From an uncultured Prevotella sp. (GTDB lineage Bacteria > Bacteroidota > Bacteroidia > Bacteroidales > Bacteroidaceae): DNA of 48,544 nt. The position numbers were made by a program, and so were the translations under genes. The notes under the pieces are model-generated. The model ran no database searches and was not told the DNA's origin. It was given only the letters and a program-made list of their open reading frames with translations. Location of the stretch: positions 1 to 48,544 of the forward strand of contig CADBVZ010000019.1 in the NCBI GenBank assembly GCA_902798285.1, given 5' to 3'. Positions 8,548-17,609 of the stretch are shown piece by piece (within the stretch, counting starts at the first letter, position 1; every line of letters begins with the position of its first letter).

Positions 8548-10496
8548 TAGAAGACAATAACCTCATCGGACAAGAAAACGAACAAGTACAGTATGATGAC
8601 GAGAACATCCGTCATCTAAGCGATATGGAACATGTACGTACCCGTCCTGGTATGTACATTGGTCGTCTGGGCGACGGATCGCTGCCTGAAGATGGCATCT
8701 ACGTGTTGCTGAAGGAAGTCATCGATAACTCCATCGATGAGTTTAAGATGAAAGCCGGCGATCGTATCGAGATTAATATTGAGGACAACCTACGAGTATC
8801 CGTCCGCGACTATGGCCGAGGCATCCCTCAGGGAAAAATGATCGAGGCCGTATCCGTGCTGAATACAGGTGGTAAGTACGACTCGAAAGCATTCAAGAAG
8901 TCCGTTGGTCTGAATGGTGTGGGTGTCAAGGCCGTTAATGCGTTGAGTTCTCACTTCGAAGTACAGAGTTTCCGTGAAGGCAAGGTACGTAAGGCTACCT
9001 TCGAGAAGGGTATCATTACAGGTGATGACACAAAACCGACACAGGATGAGAACGGAACATACATCTTCTTTGAGCCCGATGACACGCTCTTCCTGAACTA
9101 TAAGTTCCAGGATGATATCGTGGAGAATATGCTCCGCAACTATACCTATCTGAATACTGGACTCACCATTATGTATAATGGTCGCCGTATTCTTTCGCGC
9201 CATGGATTGGAGGATCTGTTGAACGATCGTATGACCAACGACGGACTCTATCCCATTATCCATCTCAAAGGCGAGGACATTGAGATAGCCTTTACCCACG
9301 CCAATCAATATGGCGAAGAGTATTATTCCTTCGTCAATGGTCAGCACACCACTCAAGGAGGTACCCATCAGAGTGCCTTTAAGGAGCATATCGCCCGTAC
9401 CATCAAGGAATACTTTGGCAAATACGAATATGGCGATATCCGTACAGGTATCGTTGCAGCCATTGCCATCAATGTTGAGGAGCCGATGTTCGAGAGTCAG
9501 ACGAAGATTAAGTTGGGTTCTCTGCAGATGGCCCCCGATGGCGTAAGCATCAATAAGTATATCGGTGATTTCATCAAACAGGAAGTCGATAACTACCTAC
9601 ATATCCATACCGATGTAGCTGAGGTGATGGAAAACAAGATTAAGGAGAGTGAACGTGAGCGCAAGGCCATGGCTGGTGTTACCAAGCTAGCCCGTGAGCG
9701 TGCCAAGAAGGCAAACCTTCATAATCGCAAACTCCGTGATTGTCGTATCCACTTCAGCGATGTGAAGAACAACCTCAAGGAAGAGTCGTGCATCTTTATT
9801 ACTGAGGGAGACTCTGCCAGTGGAAGCATCACGAAGAGTCGCGATGTGAATACCCAGGCTGTCTTCTCCTTGCGAGGCAAACCCCTCAATTGTTTCGGAC
9901 TCACCAAGAAAGTGGTTTACGAGAACGAGGAGTTTAATCTGCTTCAGGCAGCTCTAGATATCGAGGAAGGACTTGACTCCCTTAGATATAATAAGGTGAT
10001 TGTGGCCACTGATGCCGATGTCGACGGCATGCATATCCGATTGCTCATCATCACCTTCTTCCTGCAGTTCTTCCCCGAACTCATCAAGAAAGGTCATGTC
10101 TATGTACTACAGACGCCGCTTTTCCGAGTGCGAAATCGCCGTACGAAGATCAAAAACAAGAAGGTCATTGCCGATGCTGATGCCAAAAGCGACAAAAAGG
10201 GAGATTTTATCACCCGCTATTGTTACAGCGACGAGGAGCGCCAGACAGCCATTACCGAATTGGGACCCGATCCTGAAATCACCCGATTCAAAGGGCTTGG
10301 TGAAATCTCGCCCGATGAATTCGCTGGTTTCATTGGTCCTGACATGCGCCTTGAGCAGGTAACACTCCATAAGAACGACCAAGTACAGAAACTTCTGGAG
10401 TACTATATGGGTAAGAACACCATGGAGCGCCAGAACTTCATTATCGATAATCTGGTGGTCGAGGAAGACCGCCCTGAGGAAGAATATTATGATTAG
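8544..10496 (+). CDS. parE: DNA topoisomerase IV subunit B (ParE)
   Basis: ATPase subunit of topoisomerase IV, which decatenates daughter chromosomes with ParC. The 650-residue protein has the GHKL ATPase motifs ([29 protein letters not shown]), the QTKIKLGS segment, and the TOPRIM acid EGDSASGS with the Asp pair DADVDGMHI. Its length and lack of a gyrase-type insert fit ParE rather than GyrB. Two starts are possible: ATG 8526, and ATG 8544 in an ATGA overlap with the upstream stop and a purine-rich AAGAAGAA just before it. I prefer 8544. parC is not in the window. The next gene overlaps by 8 bases. Confidence 0.93.
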   Translation: MIEDNNLIGQENEQVQYDDENIRHLSDMEHVRTRPGMYIGRLGDGSLPEDGIYVLLKEVIDNSIDEFKMKAGDRIEINIEDNLRVSVRDYGRGIPQGKMIEAVSVLNTGGKYDSKAFKKSVGLNGVGVKAVNALSSHFEVQSFREGKVRKATFEKGIITGDDTKPTQDENGTYIFFEPDDTLFLNYKFQDDIVENMLRNYTYLNTGLTIMYNGRRILSRHGLEDLLNDRMTNDGLYPIIHLKGEDIEIAFTHANQYGEEYYSFVNGQHTTQGGTHQSAFKEHIARTIKEYFGKYEYGDIRTGIVAAIAINVEEPMFESQTKIKLGSLQMAPDGVSINKYIGDFIKQEVDNYLHIHTDVAEVMENKIKESERERKAMAGVTKLARERAKKANLHNRKLRDCRIHFSDVKNNLKEESCIFITEGDSASGSITKSRDVNTQAVFSLRGKPLNCFGLTKKVVYENEEFNLLQAALDIEEGLDSLRYNKVIVATDADVDGMHIRLLIITFFLQFFPELIKKGHVYVLQTPLFRVRNRRTKIKNKKVIADADAKSDKKGDFITRYCYSDEERQTAITELGPDPEITRFKGLGEISPDEFAGFIGPDMRLEQVTLHKNDQVQKLLEYYMGKNTMERQNFIIDNLVVEEDRPEEEYYD

Positions 10497-12078
10497 GAGA
10501 ATCCTGTGTGTAGCAGCTCTGTCTTTTTTTATGTCTGCTACATTTGCTCAGTTCCGTATGAGCAACGGCGATAATTCGCCTCTGCGCAAATTGCAGTATG
10601 CCGAAATAGCCATCAATAACTACTACGTTGATAGTGTCGACGAGAAGAAACTCGTTGAAGATGCCATCCGTGGCATGCTCGAGAAGCTCGACCCCCACTC
10701 CACTTACGCCACCCCAAAAGAGGTGAAGGAACTCAACGAACCTCTGAATGGCAATTTCGAAGGCATTGGCGTTCAGTTTAACATGATTGAGGACACATTA
10801 CTCGTCATCCAGCCCGTCACCAATGGCCCTTCCGAAAGAATCGGTATCATTGCTGGCGACAGAATCGTATCTGTTAACGATACAGCCATTGCCGGTGTCA
10901 AGATGTCGAAAGAGGAAATCATGAAGCGTCTCCGTGGTCCAAAGGGAACAAAGGTTCGCCTTGGCATAGTGCGCCATGGTATTAAAGACAAACTTTACTT
11001 TACTGTAACCCGTGCGAAGATCCCTGTAAAGTCTGTCGATGCGGCTTATATGATACGTCCAGGTATCGGCTTTATCCGCATAGGTAGCTTCGGAGCCACC
11101 ACCTATCAGGAGTTTATGGAAAGTATGGAGAAGCTTCGTAAGGCAGGTATGAAGGACTTCATCCTCGACTTACAGGAGAATGGCGGAGGCTATCTGAAAG
11201 CTGCTGTCGACATAGCCAACGAATTCTTGGAGCGTGGCGATTTGATTGTCTATACCGAGGGCCTGAAAGTGCCTCGTACAGAGTATAACGCTGATGGCGG
11301 AGGCGACTTCCGTCAGGGTAAGGTTGTGGTACTTGTCGATGGCTATACCGCCTCAGCTGCAGAGATCGTGACAGGTGCCATTCAGGATCAGGACCGTGGC
11401 ATCGTGGTAGGACGTCGCACCTTTGGCAAGGGCCTCGTTCAGCGTCCTTTCGACCTTCCCGATGGCTCTATGATCCGTCTTACTATCGCCCATTACTACA
11501 CCCCATCAGGCCGTTGCATCCAGAAACCTTACAAGAAAGGTGACAACAAGGATTACGCCATGGATATGTTGAACCGTCTGAAGAGTGGCGAGCTGACAAA
11601 TGCGGACAGCATCCACTTTGCCGACTCACTGAAATACCAGACGCTTCGTCAACATCGCACGGTATATGGCGGAGGAGGCATCATGCCCGATGAGTATATA
11701 CCCCTCGATACCACCGTTTATACCCGATTCCATAGAGAGTTGGCCGCAAAGAGCATCATCATCCAGCAGAATCTGCGTTATGTCGATAATCATCGCAAGG
11801 AATTGCAGAGTCAGTGGCCCTCGTTCGAGGAGTATAAGCAGAATTTCGAAGTGCCTCAGAGCCTCGTTGATGCCATCATTGCCGAGGGCGAGAAGCAGAA
11901 CATCAGACCCAAGGACGAGGCTGAACTCGAGAAGACCCTGCCCTATCTCCGTCTACAACTGAAGGCTCTGATAGCGCGTGACATCTGGGATATGAGCGAG
12001 TACTTCTCTGTGTTCAACGAATCGAGCGCCTTAGTCCAGAAAGCTCTTGAGGTAATACAAAACAGCCACCCGAAATGA
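10489..12078 (+). CDS. S41 family C-terminal processing peptidase
   Basis: A periplasmic serine protease of the tail-specific (Ctp/Prc) family, 529 residues. Order: signal peptide residues 1-20 ([20 protein letters not shown]), a short helical N-domain, a PDZ domain about residues 85-170 ([16 protein letters not shown]), then the S41 core with LDLQENGGG and the catalytic dyad Ser289 ([11 protein letters not shown]) and Lys314 ([10 protein letters not shown]). It starts inside parE and ends in an ATGA overlap with dusB, so it belongs to the same transcript. The substrate is unknown. Confidence 0.93.
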   Translation: MIRRILCVAALSFFMSATFAQFRMSNGDNSPLRKLQYAEIAINNYYVDSVDEKKLVEDAIRGMLEKLDPHSTYATPKEVKELNEPLNGNFEGIGVQFNMIEDTLLVIQPVTNGPSERIGIIAGDRIVSVNDTAIAGVKMSKEEIMKRLRGPKGTKVRLGIVRHGIKDKLYFTVTRAKIPVKSVDAAYMIRPGIGFIRIGSFGATTYQEFMESMEKLRKAGMKDFILDLQENGGGYLKAAVDIANEFLERGDLIVYTEGLKVPRTEYNADGGGDFRQGKVVVLVDGYTASAAEIVTGAIQDQDRGIVVGRRTFGKGLVQRPFDLPDGSMIRLTIAHYYTPSGRCIQKPYKKGDNKDYAMDMLNRLKSGELTNADSIHFADSLKYQTLRQHRTVYGGGGIMPDEYIPLDTTVYTRFHRELAAKSIIIQQNLRYVDNHRKELQSQWPSFEEYKQNFEVPQSLVDAIIAEGEKQNIRPKDEAELEKTLPYLRLQLKALIARDIWDMSEYFSVFNESSALVQKALEVIQNSHPK

Positions 12079-13022
12079 AGATAGGAAATGTAGAGTTCGG
12101 CGAACGTCCAGTATTCCTGGCACCCATGGAGGATGTGACGGATATTGGTTTTAGACTGCTTTGTAAGCGGTTCGGGGCAGCTATGGTATATACGGAGTTC
12201 GTAAGTGCCGAGGCCCTGATTCGCGATGTGAAGTCGACCATTCAGAAACTGACTATCAGCGATACGGAACGTCCCGTTGGCATTCAGATCTATGGTCGCG
12301 ACGTAGAAGCGATGGTAGAGGCAGCCAAAATTGTGGAGCAAGCCGGACCCGACGTGATAGACCTGAACTTCGGATGCCCTGTGAAGAAGGTTGCGGGCAA
12401 GGGTGCTGGCGCTGGTATGCTTCAGAACATTCCCAAGATGCTGGAGATCACCCAGAAAGTAGTAGAAGCCGTGAGTCTGCCCGTCACAGTAAAGACACGT
12501 CTGGGTTGGAACCACGAACAGCTCATTATTACTCAGTTGGCAGAACAATTGCAGGATTGTGGCATCAAAGCCCTGACCATCCACGGACGAACCCGTAGTC
12601 AGATGTATACTGGCGACGCCGACTGGACACTGATTGGTGAGGTAAAGCGGAACCCACGTATACATATTCCTATTATAGGCAATGGCGACATCCATTCGCT
12701 CGACGAGGCCGATAAGGCATTCGACACCTACGGTGTTGATGCCGTTATGATAGGCCGTGCCACCTTCGGATGTCCCTGGATATTCAGTCGCGAGGAGCTG
12801 ACCTTCAACCAGAAACTTGATATCCTAGAGGAGTTGCTTCGTATCAACGTAGAACGTATTGACGAGAAACGAGGCATCCTCCATACCAGAAGACACCTCG
12901 CTGCTACGCCCATCTTCAAGGGCATTCCCGACTTCCGTCAGACCCGTATCGCCATGCTTCGTGCAGAGACCATGGACGATCTGCTCAGAATTCTGGAGGA
13001 AGTCAGAACCCGCTTAGGTTAA
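12075..13022 (+). CDS. dusB: tRNA-dihydrouridine synthase (DusB-type)
   Basis: FMN-dependent enzyme that reduces uridines in the tRNA D-loop. The 315-residue TIM barrel shows LAPMEDVTD at the N-terminus, the catalytic cysteine in NFGCPVKKV, the substrate/FMN segment TVKTRLGW and the phosphate-binding loop IIGNGDIHS followed by DAVMIGRATFGCPWIF. DusB is the usual Bacteroidota paralogue; exact target positions are not visible. It overlaps the S41 stop (ATGA) and its stop codon shares TTAA with the stop of the convergent esterase gene. Confidence 0.93.
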   Translation: MKIGNVEFGERPVFLAPMEDVTDIGFRLLCKRFGAAMVYTEFVSAEALIRDVKSTIQKLTISDTERPVGIQIYGRDVEAMVEAAKIVEQAGPDVIDLNFGCPVKKVAGKGAGAGMLQNIPKMLEITQKVVEAVSLPVTVKTRLGWNHEQLIITQLAEQLQDCGIKALTIHGRTRSQMYTGDADWTLIGEVKRNPRIHIPIIGNGDIHSLDEADKAFDTYGVDAVMIGRATFGCPWIFSREELTFNQKLDILEELLRINVERIDEKRGILHTRRHLAATPIFKGIPDFRQTRIAMLRAETMDDLLRILEEVRTRLG

Positions 13023-14170
13023 AACCAATTCATCAGTCCGCGAAGGAAGGCTGTAAGTTCACCCGCCATCTTCTCATCCTGATAGATGTTGGGATGATAG
13101 TCGTTGCCATAAAACTCATTACTGGCGATGGGCGCCATGTCGAAACGGTAAACCTCCTTCTCACCAAGTTTCTGAGCTTCAGCCTTAATCTCGTCAAGCA
13201 GTTGCTTGGCAATCTGCAACTCCTGGTTGTAAAGCATCGATCCCGTCAAGAGCACGATCTTGGCCTTGGGATTGTGCTGGCGTATCAGTTTGTAAAGCTT
13301 CTGATAGCCTTGCTTCAACAGTTTTGTATCGTAGTTGTTAGTAGATAAATCGTTGGTACCAAGATTGACGCAAACCACATCGGGCTGATAACGGCTGAAG
13401 TCCCACTTCTCTTTAAGGAAGGAGTCCTCCTGGCGTAACTTCAAATCCCAGGCATAACCTGTATACTCATACTGAACAGGCATACAGGAACGTGGTGAGC
13501 CCGTCTTCACATCGCCATAGTTACGATAGGCGCCGATACCACTACGAGCCACCACCCAATGCTGGGCCTCAAGGGCACGAGCTGTAATAGAGGCATAAGA
13601 GTAATAATGGTTCTCCGTCTCATACTCAAAGTGCTCCTCTTTCTTCACACCTTCGTTACCATAACCACAGGTAATGGAATTACCCACGAACTCTATCTTT
13701 CTTGAAGGCAAGGCTGGGGCATCAACAAGCGAACAGCCCTTGTCGAGCAGAAATCCCCAAAACTCAGGATAATACTCGTAACCTTCGATGATATACATCA
13801 GACGAACGGTGTGACTTCCATAGGGAAGGGCTGTAGCCAGTGTTACCACAGAGTCGCGCTCACCACGGAAAGACACCTTGAAAGGCTCGGCTCCATCTAT
13901 CTGCGCCACGAAATAACCACTGAGAGGCTTGGCCAGCATCTTGAGCGATGTACCTTCAAAAGCAGCGATGATCTGAACACCTGGATAGTTAAATGCAGGG
14001 CGTTCAGGGTTGGTGAAACTGATACGACCCATATACTGAATATGCTGGTCGGTAGGACTGACGAATGTACCCTTCAAGGGGAATGTCTGATTCCTAGAGC
14101 CAGGCTGGGAGATAGCAAAAGCCGAGAGACTGACGATGGCCATCAGGACCATCAAGAGATTCTTTTTCAT
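13019..14170 (-). CDS. Secreted SGNH/GDSL hydrolase with CE2-like N-terminal beta domain
   Basis: A 383-residue probable carbohydrate esterase. Signal peptide residues 1-20, then a beta-sandwich of about 130 residues of the kind found in CE2 acetyl esterases, then an SGNH domain: Ser165 in FVGNSITCGYG, Asn273 in NLGTNDLS, and Asp357/His359 in NDYHPN. CE2 enzymes deacetylate xylan or glucomannan; that substrate is inferred. It lies 21 bases after nrdG on the same strand, so it may be read from the nrdDG promoter, an unexpected partner. The 3' end overlaps dusB by four bases. Confidence 0.86.
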   Translation of the reverse strand: MKKNLLMVLMAIVSLSAFAISQPGSRNQTFPLKGTFVSPTDQHIQYMGRISFTNPERPAFNYPGVQIIAAFEGTSLKMLAKPLSGYFVAQIDGAEPFKVSFRGERDSVVTLATALPYGSHTVRLMYIIEGYEYYPEFWGFLLDKGCSLVDAPALPSRKIEFVGNSITCGYGNEGVKKEEHFEYETENHYYSYASITARALEAQHWVVARSGIGAYRNYGDVKTGSPRSCMPVQYEYTGYAWDLKLRQEDSFLKEKWDFSRYQPDVVCVNLGTNDLSTNNYDTKLLKQGYQKLYKLIRQHNPKAKIVLLTGSMLYNQELQIAKQLLDEIKAEAQKLGEKEVYRFDMAPIASNEFYGNDYHPNIYQDEKMAGELTAFLRGLMNWF

Positions 14171-14191
14171 TATGTTATTTGTCTTTTTTAG

Positions 14192-14659
14192 TTATTTCTT
14201 CCAGAATCGGGAGGTGATATCCTCAAACTGGCCATCCTCTTTCTGACGATAAAGCCGTTGATTGGTGGTTGGTGATTTCAATGGACCAAGATGACGGATA
14301 AACGGACCTATCTTGATATAGTCGAAATCGGTCTTGGTAATGGCCGAAGAAATGACTGTTCGTCCACTATACCATGCCACCTTGAACTGGGGATACTCCT
14401 CATGGACATACAAGGCAAGCATGTTAACCCCTTTCGGATCGCAATCGCCTCCCATAAAGGAAATACAAGTTATATCGGTGCCATATTCCTCAACAAAGGC
14501 ATCAATGGCATTGGTATCAAGCGGAAGACCTATGTCCTCCCAAAGGTAATGGCTGTGGCAACCCGGACAGTGACACGGGCAATTTGAAATATTAATTGCC
14601 AGTGTCACTTCGTCGGGTATTTCCTGAAATACTATGTCGGTATTGACGTATTTCAGCAT
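14192..14659 (-). CDS. nrdG: Anaerobic ribonucleotide reductase activating protein (NrdG)
   Basis: Radical-SAM activase that installs the glycyl radical on NrdD. The 155-residue protein has the CX3CX2C cluster motif at Cys27, Cys31 and Cys34 (NCPCHCPGC, with an extra Cys29 inside) and the GGD motif in SFMGGDCDP. Its start overlaps the end of nrdD by 7 bases, the usual arrangement. Confidence 0.95.
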   Translation of the reverse strand: MLKYVNTDIVFQEIPDEVTLAINISNCPCHCPGCHSHYLWEDIGLPLDTNAIDAFVEEYGTDITCISFMGGDCDPKGVNMLALYVHEEYPQFKVAWYSGRTVISSAITKTDFDYIKIGPFIRHLGPLKSPTTNQRLYRQKEDGQFEDITSRFWKK

Positions 14660-16758
14660 AACTTATTCTCCGGAGCATAGTAGCGACGTGCAGCCTCTTC
14701 CTGACGAGCCTGTGAGAAGTTGCTGACGCGCTTCAGATAACCGATGATACGAGTCATGTAGTCAACATTCTTAGAGTGACAGTGAGGACACTCCTTCAGG
14801 TAACGCTTGTCGATATGGCCACACTCGTTGCATACGGTGTTGGGGATATTGAAGGTAAAGTAGTTACAACCTTCCTTAGCAGCCACCTTCAATAAGTGGG
14901 CATACTGCTCTTTTGACAGATGCTCATCGAGGTTCATATGGAGGGCAGAACCACCAGTAAGATGCTCGATATAAGGTGCACCATGGAGTTTGAACTTGTC
15001 AATGATGGTCAACGAGTCATCCTCTACCACATAGAAATAGCTGTTATAGCAGTCGCGTGGTACAAAGTAACCATCCTCACGATCCCACTTAGCATGCTTC
15101 ACACCTACGTTTTCGGCAGGAATCATCTCGCAGTTGAACATCACGTCCTTCGTGCGATACTGACGATTATACTTTTCTATCAGTCCGAGGATACCCTGTA
15201 CAAAGTGCAGATATTCATCGTTAGGTGTAATCTTCAGTCCCATGAACTCAGCAGCCTCAACGAGTCCGTTGATACCGATGGTCAGATACTGACGGGCGAT
15301 ATTGATATAACCAGCATCAAACAATGGGAGCATACCATGGGCCTGGAGTTCCTTCAGGTTCTCATTGTAAGCCAACTGTACCTTGTGGCAGAGATCGATA
15401 ACGCCACCGAGATACTCCAGATAATCCATCTTGTGGTTAACAGCATACTGGATACAACGGTTCAGGTTGATGGTCAGCACCGACTTTGAACCTGTTGATA
15501 CGCCACCGGCACCAAGGGTATAGCTGAAACCATTGTCTGTAATCTCGTTGCGCAGACGACAGCAAGAGCTCAGTGAGTCGGCATTGTCACTCATGTAGGT
15601 GAAGAAGCTGTGACCCTCTGAATACATCTCAGCGGTGAAGTCGCCCCACTCCTTATCCTTGCAATCACCATTCTCGTCTACAAGCAGAGCCATGGTCTCA
15701 ACAGGGAAAGTCAGCAGAGTCTTCGTACGCTCGTTGTTGAACCACTTCATGAAACGCTTCTGCAACCAGGAAAGACCATCCCAATCGGGCTTCGATCCAT
15801 CGGGGAAGTAGAACTCGCCGAAGATGCTGTCGAAGTAATACTTATCATAGTAAGCCACATTCCAGAACACAGCCTGATAGTTACGGGCACCTGTGGGCTG
15901 GTTCAGGGTGTAGACAATCTGCTCGAAATAATCGGTAATCACTTTGTCGATAGTACGCTGCTTCAGACTCAGGTCAGCCTGCTCGTTGGCACGCTTCCAG
16001 TAATCAAGTCCGTACTCCTTACCAATAAAGTAGTTCATATACATCAGGAACTCTGGGGTAGCACAGGCACCGCTCAGCATAGAGCTCACCATGAACACCA
16101 TGTTAACGAAACCACCGGCAAACGACTTCAGGTTGGTGGGAGCCGTTGAGTTACCACCAATCTCTGTTGTTCCATTGATCAACCAGGGATACATAGTGAT
16201 AGAGGCACAATAGTTGGCCAACGAGGTCTCGTCGTTCTTATATATAAAGTGGTGTGTCAGCTTATCGATATATTCATCGGCCAGCTGCTTGCCATACATC
16301 TTCTTAATGCGGTCAGTCAGCAGACGACGGTTCAGGCGGATAAAGTTCGATTTGGGCAACTCGCCAATCAGAGTAGCAATATTTTTGTGTTCAACATTGG
16401 CATTGGCATCGTACTTGGAACCAGTAGCGGCATTCACCGACTCCATGTACTCAGAGAGGAACATCATCTTCTCCAATGTCTCACGATCTTCCTGGTGCTC
16501 CTGACGGTAAAGGATGAACGACTTGGCCACCTTATAATATCCCTCGCGCATGAGAGCTTCCTCCACCTGGTTCTGGATATCTTCCACGGTGATATTGTCG
16601 TGCATGTCGAGATGATTCAGAATCTTGGAAACGATTCCCAAGTCTGCAGGTTCATTCACACTTTCGAATGCTTTTACGATCGCATTCATGATCTTGTCTA
16701 ATGAGAATTGGTCTTTAGATCCATCTCTTTTGGTAATAGTAAAGTTTTTAATCTCCAT
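14653..16758 (-). CDS. nrdD: Anaerobic ribonucleoside-triphosphate reductase (NrdD)
   Basis: Class III reductase that makes dNTPs without oxygen. The 701-residue protein has an N-terminal ATP-cone (ITKRDGSKDQFSLDKI, residues 8-95), the large barrel with the active-site region around LSSCCRLRNE, a C-terminal zinc site with Cys643/646/657/660 (CNEC...CPHC), and the radical glycine at about residue 673 in TRIIGYL. All expected elements are present. It is the first gene of nrdD-nrdG and has a canonical promoter with a structured leader of about 110 bases. Confidence 0.95.
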   Translation of the reverse strand: MEIKNFTITKRDGSKDQFSLDKIMNAIVKAFESVNEPADLGIVSKILNHLDMHDNITVEDIQNQVEEALMREGYYKVAKSFILYRQEHQEDRETLEKMMFLSEYMESVNAATGSKYDANANVEHKNIATLIGELPKSNFIRLNRRLLTDRIKKMYGKQLADEYIDKLTHHFIYKNDETSLANYCASITMYPWLINGTTEIGGNSTAPTNLKSFAGGFVNMVFMVSSMLSGACATPEFLMYMNYFIGKEYGLDYWKRANEQADLSLKQRTIDKVITDYFEQIVYTLNQPTGARNYQAVFWNVAYYDKYYFDSIFGEFYFPDGSKPDWDGLSWLQKRFMKWFNNERTKTLLTFPVETMALLVDENGDCKDKEWGDFTAEMYSEGHSFFTYMSDNADSLSSCCRLRNEITDNGFSYTLGAGGVSTGSKSVLTINLNRCIQYAVNHKMDYLEYLGGVIDLCHKVQLAYNENLKELQAHGMLPLFDAGYINIARQYLTIGINGLVEAAEFMGLKITPNDEYLHFVQGILGLIEKYNRQYRTKDVMFNCEMIPAENVGVKHAKWDREDGYFVPRDCYNSYFYVVEDDSLTIIDKFKLHGAPYIEHLTGGSALHMNLDEHLSKEQYAHLLKVAAKEGCNYFTFNIPNTVCNECGHIDKRYLKECPHCHSKNVDYMTRIIGYLKRVSNFSQARQEEAARRYYAPENKLC

Positions 16759-16872
16759 TGTATTGTGCTTTGTTAATGTTTATCGCTATTTCTTTCAAGA
16801 AAGTTGTCCGTTTTGGAAAACTTTTCGATTCCGAAATCGAAAAAAGTTTCCCGTTTTGGAAAACTCGAACCG
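16759..16872 (-). promoter_or_regulatory. Structured nrdD leader with 15-bp direct repeat
   Basis: The sequence CCGTTTTGGAAAACT occurs twice, perfectly, at 16808-16822 and 16851-16865 (plus-strand reading). Between them is a hairpin of about 12 bp with one bulge (16819-16830 with 16835-16847). A second small hairpin, CTTTCAAGAAAG, lies nearer the start. The layout could support alternative RNA folds or regulator binding. I do not recognise a known riboswitch or an NrdR box pair. Confidence 0.55.
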
Positions 16873-16876
16873 GGTG

Positions 16877-16908
16877 CAAAGGTACAAAATTTCCCGAAAA
16901 CCATCAAA
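16877..16908 (-). promoter_or_regulatory. Promoter of nrdD-nrdG
   Basis: Minus-strand TTTG at 16905-16908, 20-base spacer, TACCTTTG at 16877-16884. Confidence 0.8.
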
Positions 16909-16967
16909 ACCTTATCTAAAAAAAATTGGCCCCTCATACACATTTAACTCATATTAACTCTTTGTGT

Positions 16968-16998
16968 TTTGCACTACGGCGAGTTTTACCTACCTTTG
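16968..16998 (+). promoter_or_regulatory. Promoter of lemA
   Basis: TTTG at 16968-16971, 19-base spacer, TACCTTTG at 16991-16998. Confidence 0.75.
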
Positions 16999-17033
16999 CA
17001 GACAGAAGAAATCTTTAACTAAATTATCAAATT

Positions 17034-17609
17034 ATGAGTACAGCACTTATTATCATTATTGTATTGGCGGTTATCGTCATCGGTTACTTCATCTCAACCC
17101 AGCGCAGCTTGGTAAATTTGGATGAATTGTGTAAGAACGCCCTAAGTCAGATTGAGGTCCAGCTCAACTCCCGCTTCGACGCTGTAGTTGCCCTTGCCAA
17201 GGCAGCTGCGCAGTATGCTAAGCATGAATCAGAAACGATTCTCGAGACTATCCAGGCCCGTGGCGGAAACAGCGGAGTAGCAGCCAACACACCTGCTGCT
17301 ATTAATGCACAGACCGACCTGCTTAGTCAGATGATGGGTAAGTTGAATGTGGTTGTTGAGCGCTATCCCGAACTGAAGGCCAGCGATCTTTACAAGGAAA
17401 CACAGGAGGGCATGAAGCAGTATGAGGAGCATGTTCGCATGTCGCGCATGATCTATAATGACACTGCTACGAAGATGAACCGCATGGTTCGTCAGTGGCC
17501 TTCATCAATTGTTGCTTCCATGTTACACTTCGACCAAAAAGAATACTTGAAGGTTGATGACGAGAAAAAGAAAAATTATCCCGACCTTGATGAAGCTTTC
17601 AAAAAATAA
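17034..17609 (+). CDS. lemA: LemA family protein
   Basis: A 191-residue protein with one N-terminal membrane helix (residues 4-21, ALIIIIVLAVIVIGYF) and a helical LemA domain: LVNLDELCKNALSQIEVQLNSRFD, then AAINAQTDLLSQMMGKL and ERYPELKASD, all typical. The function of LemA is not settled; it is a membrane-anchored extracytoplasmic helical bundle. The next gene, a DUF2207 protein, starts inside its 3' end. LemA and a Gly-rich TPM/DUF2207 partner often occur together. Confidence 0.92.
   Translation: MSTALIIIIVLAVIVIGYFISTQRSLVNLDELCKNALSQIEVQLNSRFDAVVALAKAAAQYAKHESETILETIQARGGNSGVAANTPAAINAQTDLLSQMMGKLNVVVERYPELKASDLYKETQEGMKQYEEHVRMSRMIYNDTATKMNRMVRQWPSSIVASMLHFDQKEYLKVDDEKKKNYPDLDEAFKK

Noticed and set aside
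8790-9389. A 199-codon minus-strand open frame opposite parE
   Set aside because: It lies wholly within the conserved ATPase domain of parE; the translation has no recognisable family and no promoter.
14920-15489. A 189-codon plus-strand open frame opposite nrdD
   Set aside because: It is the antisense shadow of a conserved nrdD coding region and has no start context, promoter or protein-like composition.
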